Shown: in pieces, positions 42,758-43,770 of the stretch
Position numbering within the stretch: the first letter of the stretch is position 1
Layout of the letters: every line of letters starts with the position of its first letter
Source of the DNA: an uncultured Paracoccaceae bacterium
Lineage (GTDB): Bacteria > Pseudomonadota > Alphaproteobacteria > Rhodobacterales > Rhodobacteraceae
Direction: 5' to 3'
Length of the DNA: 43,770 nt
NCBI GenBank assembly: GCA_937995865.1
Contig: CALKJA010000108.1
Coordinates: 1 to 43,770 of the forward strand
Made by a program: the position numbers and the translations under genes
The notes under the pieces: generated by a model
What the model was told of the DNA's origin: nothing
The model's input: only the letters and a program-made list of their open reading frames with translations
Database searches by the model: none

Positions 42758-43770
42758 CAGTCAGCACTCCCTGTCTGGTCGTCCGGGTTGACGCCCGCCA
42801 TGAGCAAACCAAGCTCTTTTTCGTCCGTCTCTTCGGGCAGCCGTTCGCCCATGATGTGCCCGTCAAACATAACGGCGATGCGATCTGACAGACTCAGGAT
42901 CTCGTCCAATTCGACCGAGACCAGCAAGATCGCTTTGCCTTGGTCGCGCAAAGCAACAATCTGCTGGTGGATGAATTCAATCGCACCAATATCAACCCCG
43001 CGCGTGGGCTGACCGATCAACAACAGGTCAGGGTTGCGCTCAATCTCGCGGGCCAAAACGATCTTTTGTTGATTGCCACCCGAGAAGTTCTTGGCCGCCA
43101 GTTTCGGATTTGGCGGGCGGACATCAAAGCGCTCCATCTTTTCGGCAGTGTCTTCGCGAATGCCAGAGTTATTGGTCAGCGGGCCTTTGGTATACCGCTT
43201 GTCCTTGTGATAGCCGAACGCGGTATTTTCCCATGCCATGAAATCCATGATCAGACCTTCACGCTGGCGATCTTCGGGCACATGGGCGATGCCGCGCGCG
43301 CGGCGTGATTGGCCGTCTGAATGAGCGCCGGTCAGATCAATCTCTTGTCCGTTCACGAGGATTGAGCCAGTGCCGTCCTGATAGCCGCCCAAAACTTCGA
43401 GCAATTCAGACTGACCATTGCCAGCGACACCGGCAAGGCCAAGAATTTCGCCCGCGCGGACTTCAAAATTGATCCCTTTGACGCGCTCAACGCCTTTGTC
43501 ATCCGTCACGCGCAGATCCTTGACCTGCAAAACAGGTTCGCGCGGTTGTGCGGGCGTTTTGTCTACGCGCAACAGAACTTTGCGGCCAACCATAAGCTCA
43601 GCCAACTCGGTCGGGCTTGTTTCGGCTGTCTTGACTGTCGCCGTCATTTCACCGCGCCGCATTACGCTTACGGTGTTTGTGGTGTCCATAATCTCGCGTA
43701 GTTTGTGGGTGATCAGGATGATCGTCTTACCCTCGTCCCGTAGCCGATCAAGGATACGGAAAAGTTGATC
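42757..43770 (-). CDS. Nucleoside ABC transporter ATPase (NupO/BmpC-like), 5' end off the window
   Basis: The frame stays open to the right edge, so only the last 337 codons are visible. Upstream residues DEGKTIILITHKLREI, before the apparent ATG at 43689, are the end of the first ATPase domain with its switch histidine, so that ATG is internal. The second domain shows GVAGNGQSEL (a Walker A without its usual lysine, as often in this group), FSGGNQQKIVLAREI (signature) and LLLIGQPTRGVDIGAIEF (Walker B region). It powers the nucleoside importer from the cytoplasm. Confidence 0.92.
   Translation of the reverse strand, partial: DQLFRILDRLRDEGKTIILITHKLREIMDTTNTVSVMRRGEMTATVKTAETSPTELAELMVGRKVLLRVDKTPAQPREPVLQVKDLRVTDDKGVERVKGINFEVRAGEILGLAGVAGNGQSELLEVLGGYQDGTGSILVNGQEIDLTGAHSDGQSRRARGIAHVPEDRQREGLIMDFMAWENTAFGYHKDKRYTKGPLTNNSGIREDTAEKMERFDVRPPNPKLAAKNFSGGNQQKIVLAREIERNPDLLLIGQPTRGVDIGAIEFIHQQIVALRDQGKAILLVSVELDEILSLSDRIAVMFDGHIMGERLPEETDEKELGLLMAGVNPDDQTGSAD

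Noticed and set aside
43687-43689. ATG at 43689 as the start of the ABC ATPase
   Set aside because: The frame continues upstream with clear ATPase residues (ITHKLREI), so it is internal and the gene is cut by the window edge.
1-43770. tRNA, rRNA, CRISPR, transposase, integrase or phage genes
   Set aside because: I searched the gaps and frames by eye and saw no cloverleaf, repeat-spacer array or transposase signature. A tRNA search program could still find something short that I missed.

Overview
The window looks like a chromosomal segment of an alphaproteobacterium of the order Rhodobacterales (Roseobacter group). The pointers are gene content and gene order: an RpoH-coaBC-dut-MoeB-like block, lpoA-like/yraN/rsmI/gshB, glnD-murJ-trpS, a dimethylglycine dehydrogenase-type enzyme, a TIGR02186/TauE pair and a BMP-type nucleoside ABC importer. 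Codon use is uniformly GC-rich. I see no phage, insertion sequence, CRISPR array, rRNA or tRNA. Nearly all of it is ordinary chromosomal backbone, with an accessory flavour at both ends and around the LuxI gene.

Layout. Positions 1-4363 hold an FAD oxidoreductase, two tandem small exported proteins that look like paralogues, an unrecognised roseobacter-type protein and an AraC-type regulator with a membrane N-terminus. At 4455-6953 (minus) is an 832-residue FAD/GcvT methylamine dehydrogenase. From 7121 to 10613 run a lipoprotein, a membrane protein, a DM13 protein and panC-panB. Positions 10657-13243 carry a 2-hydroxyacid dehydrogenase and a divergent SH3/capsule-transferase-like pair.

Positions 13253-19304 read on the minus strand as rpoH, coaBC, dut, membrane-anchored MoeB/ThiF, M3 peptidase and HIT protein, in close succession. 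In front of rpoH is a near-ideal RpoE(ChrR)-type promoter, which suggests that this is the RpoHII-type factor of the singlet-oxygen response. On the other strand cobU and a phosphoglycerate-mutase-like phosphatase follow, then a glutathione transferase with an extra Cys-rich tail, and comM.

Positions 23157-25418 (minus) are rsmI-yraN-gshB, divergent from an LpoA-like lipoprotein. glnD and murJ follow, then a rhomboid that lacks its catalytic residues (minus), trpS, a DUF2087 protein (minus), a 554-bp gene-free stretch and a universal stress protein. Positions 34513-38002 hold a cupin (minus), a LuxI-type acyl-homoserine-lactone synthase with no LuxR neighbour, a compact RecD/Dda-like helicase and a coupled SDR. 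Positions 38042-43770 are all minus: TauE/SafE exporter plus TIGR02186 protein, and a nucleoside-type ABC importer operon with a LysE exporter gene inserted between its two permeases. The ATPase gene of that operon runs off the right edge.

No wholly new system stands out. The points most worth following are the RpoE-type promoter of rpoH, the orphan LuxI, the GST with a TRASH/YHS-like tail, the membrane-tethered E1-like enzyme, the pseudo-rhomboid, and a repeated A/T-stem hairpin that sits between convergent genes at two distant places.
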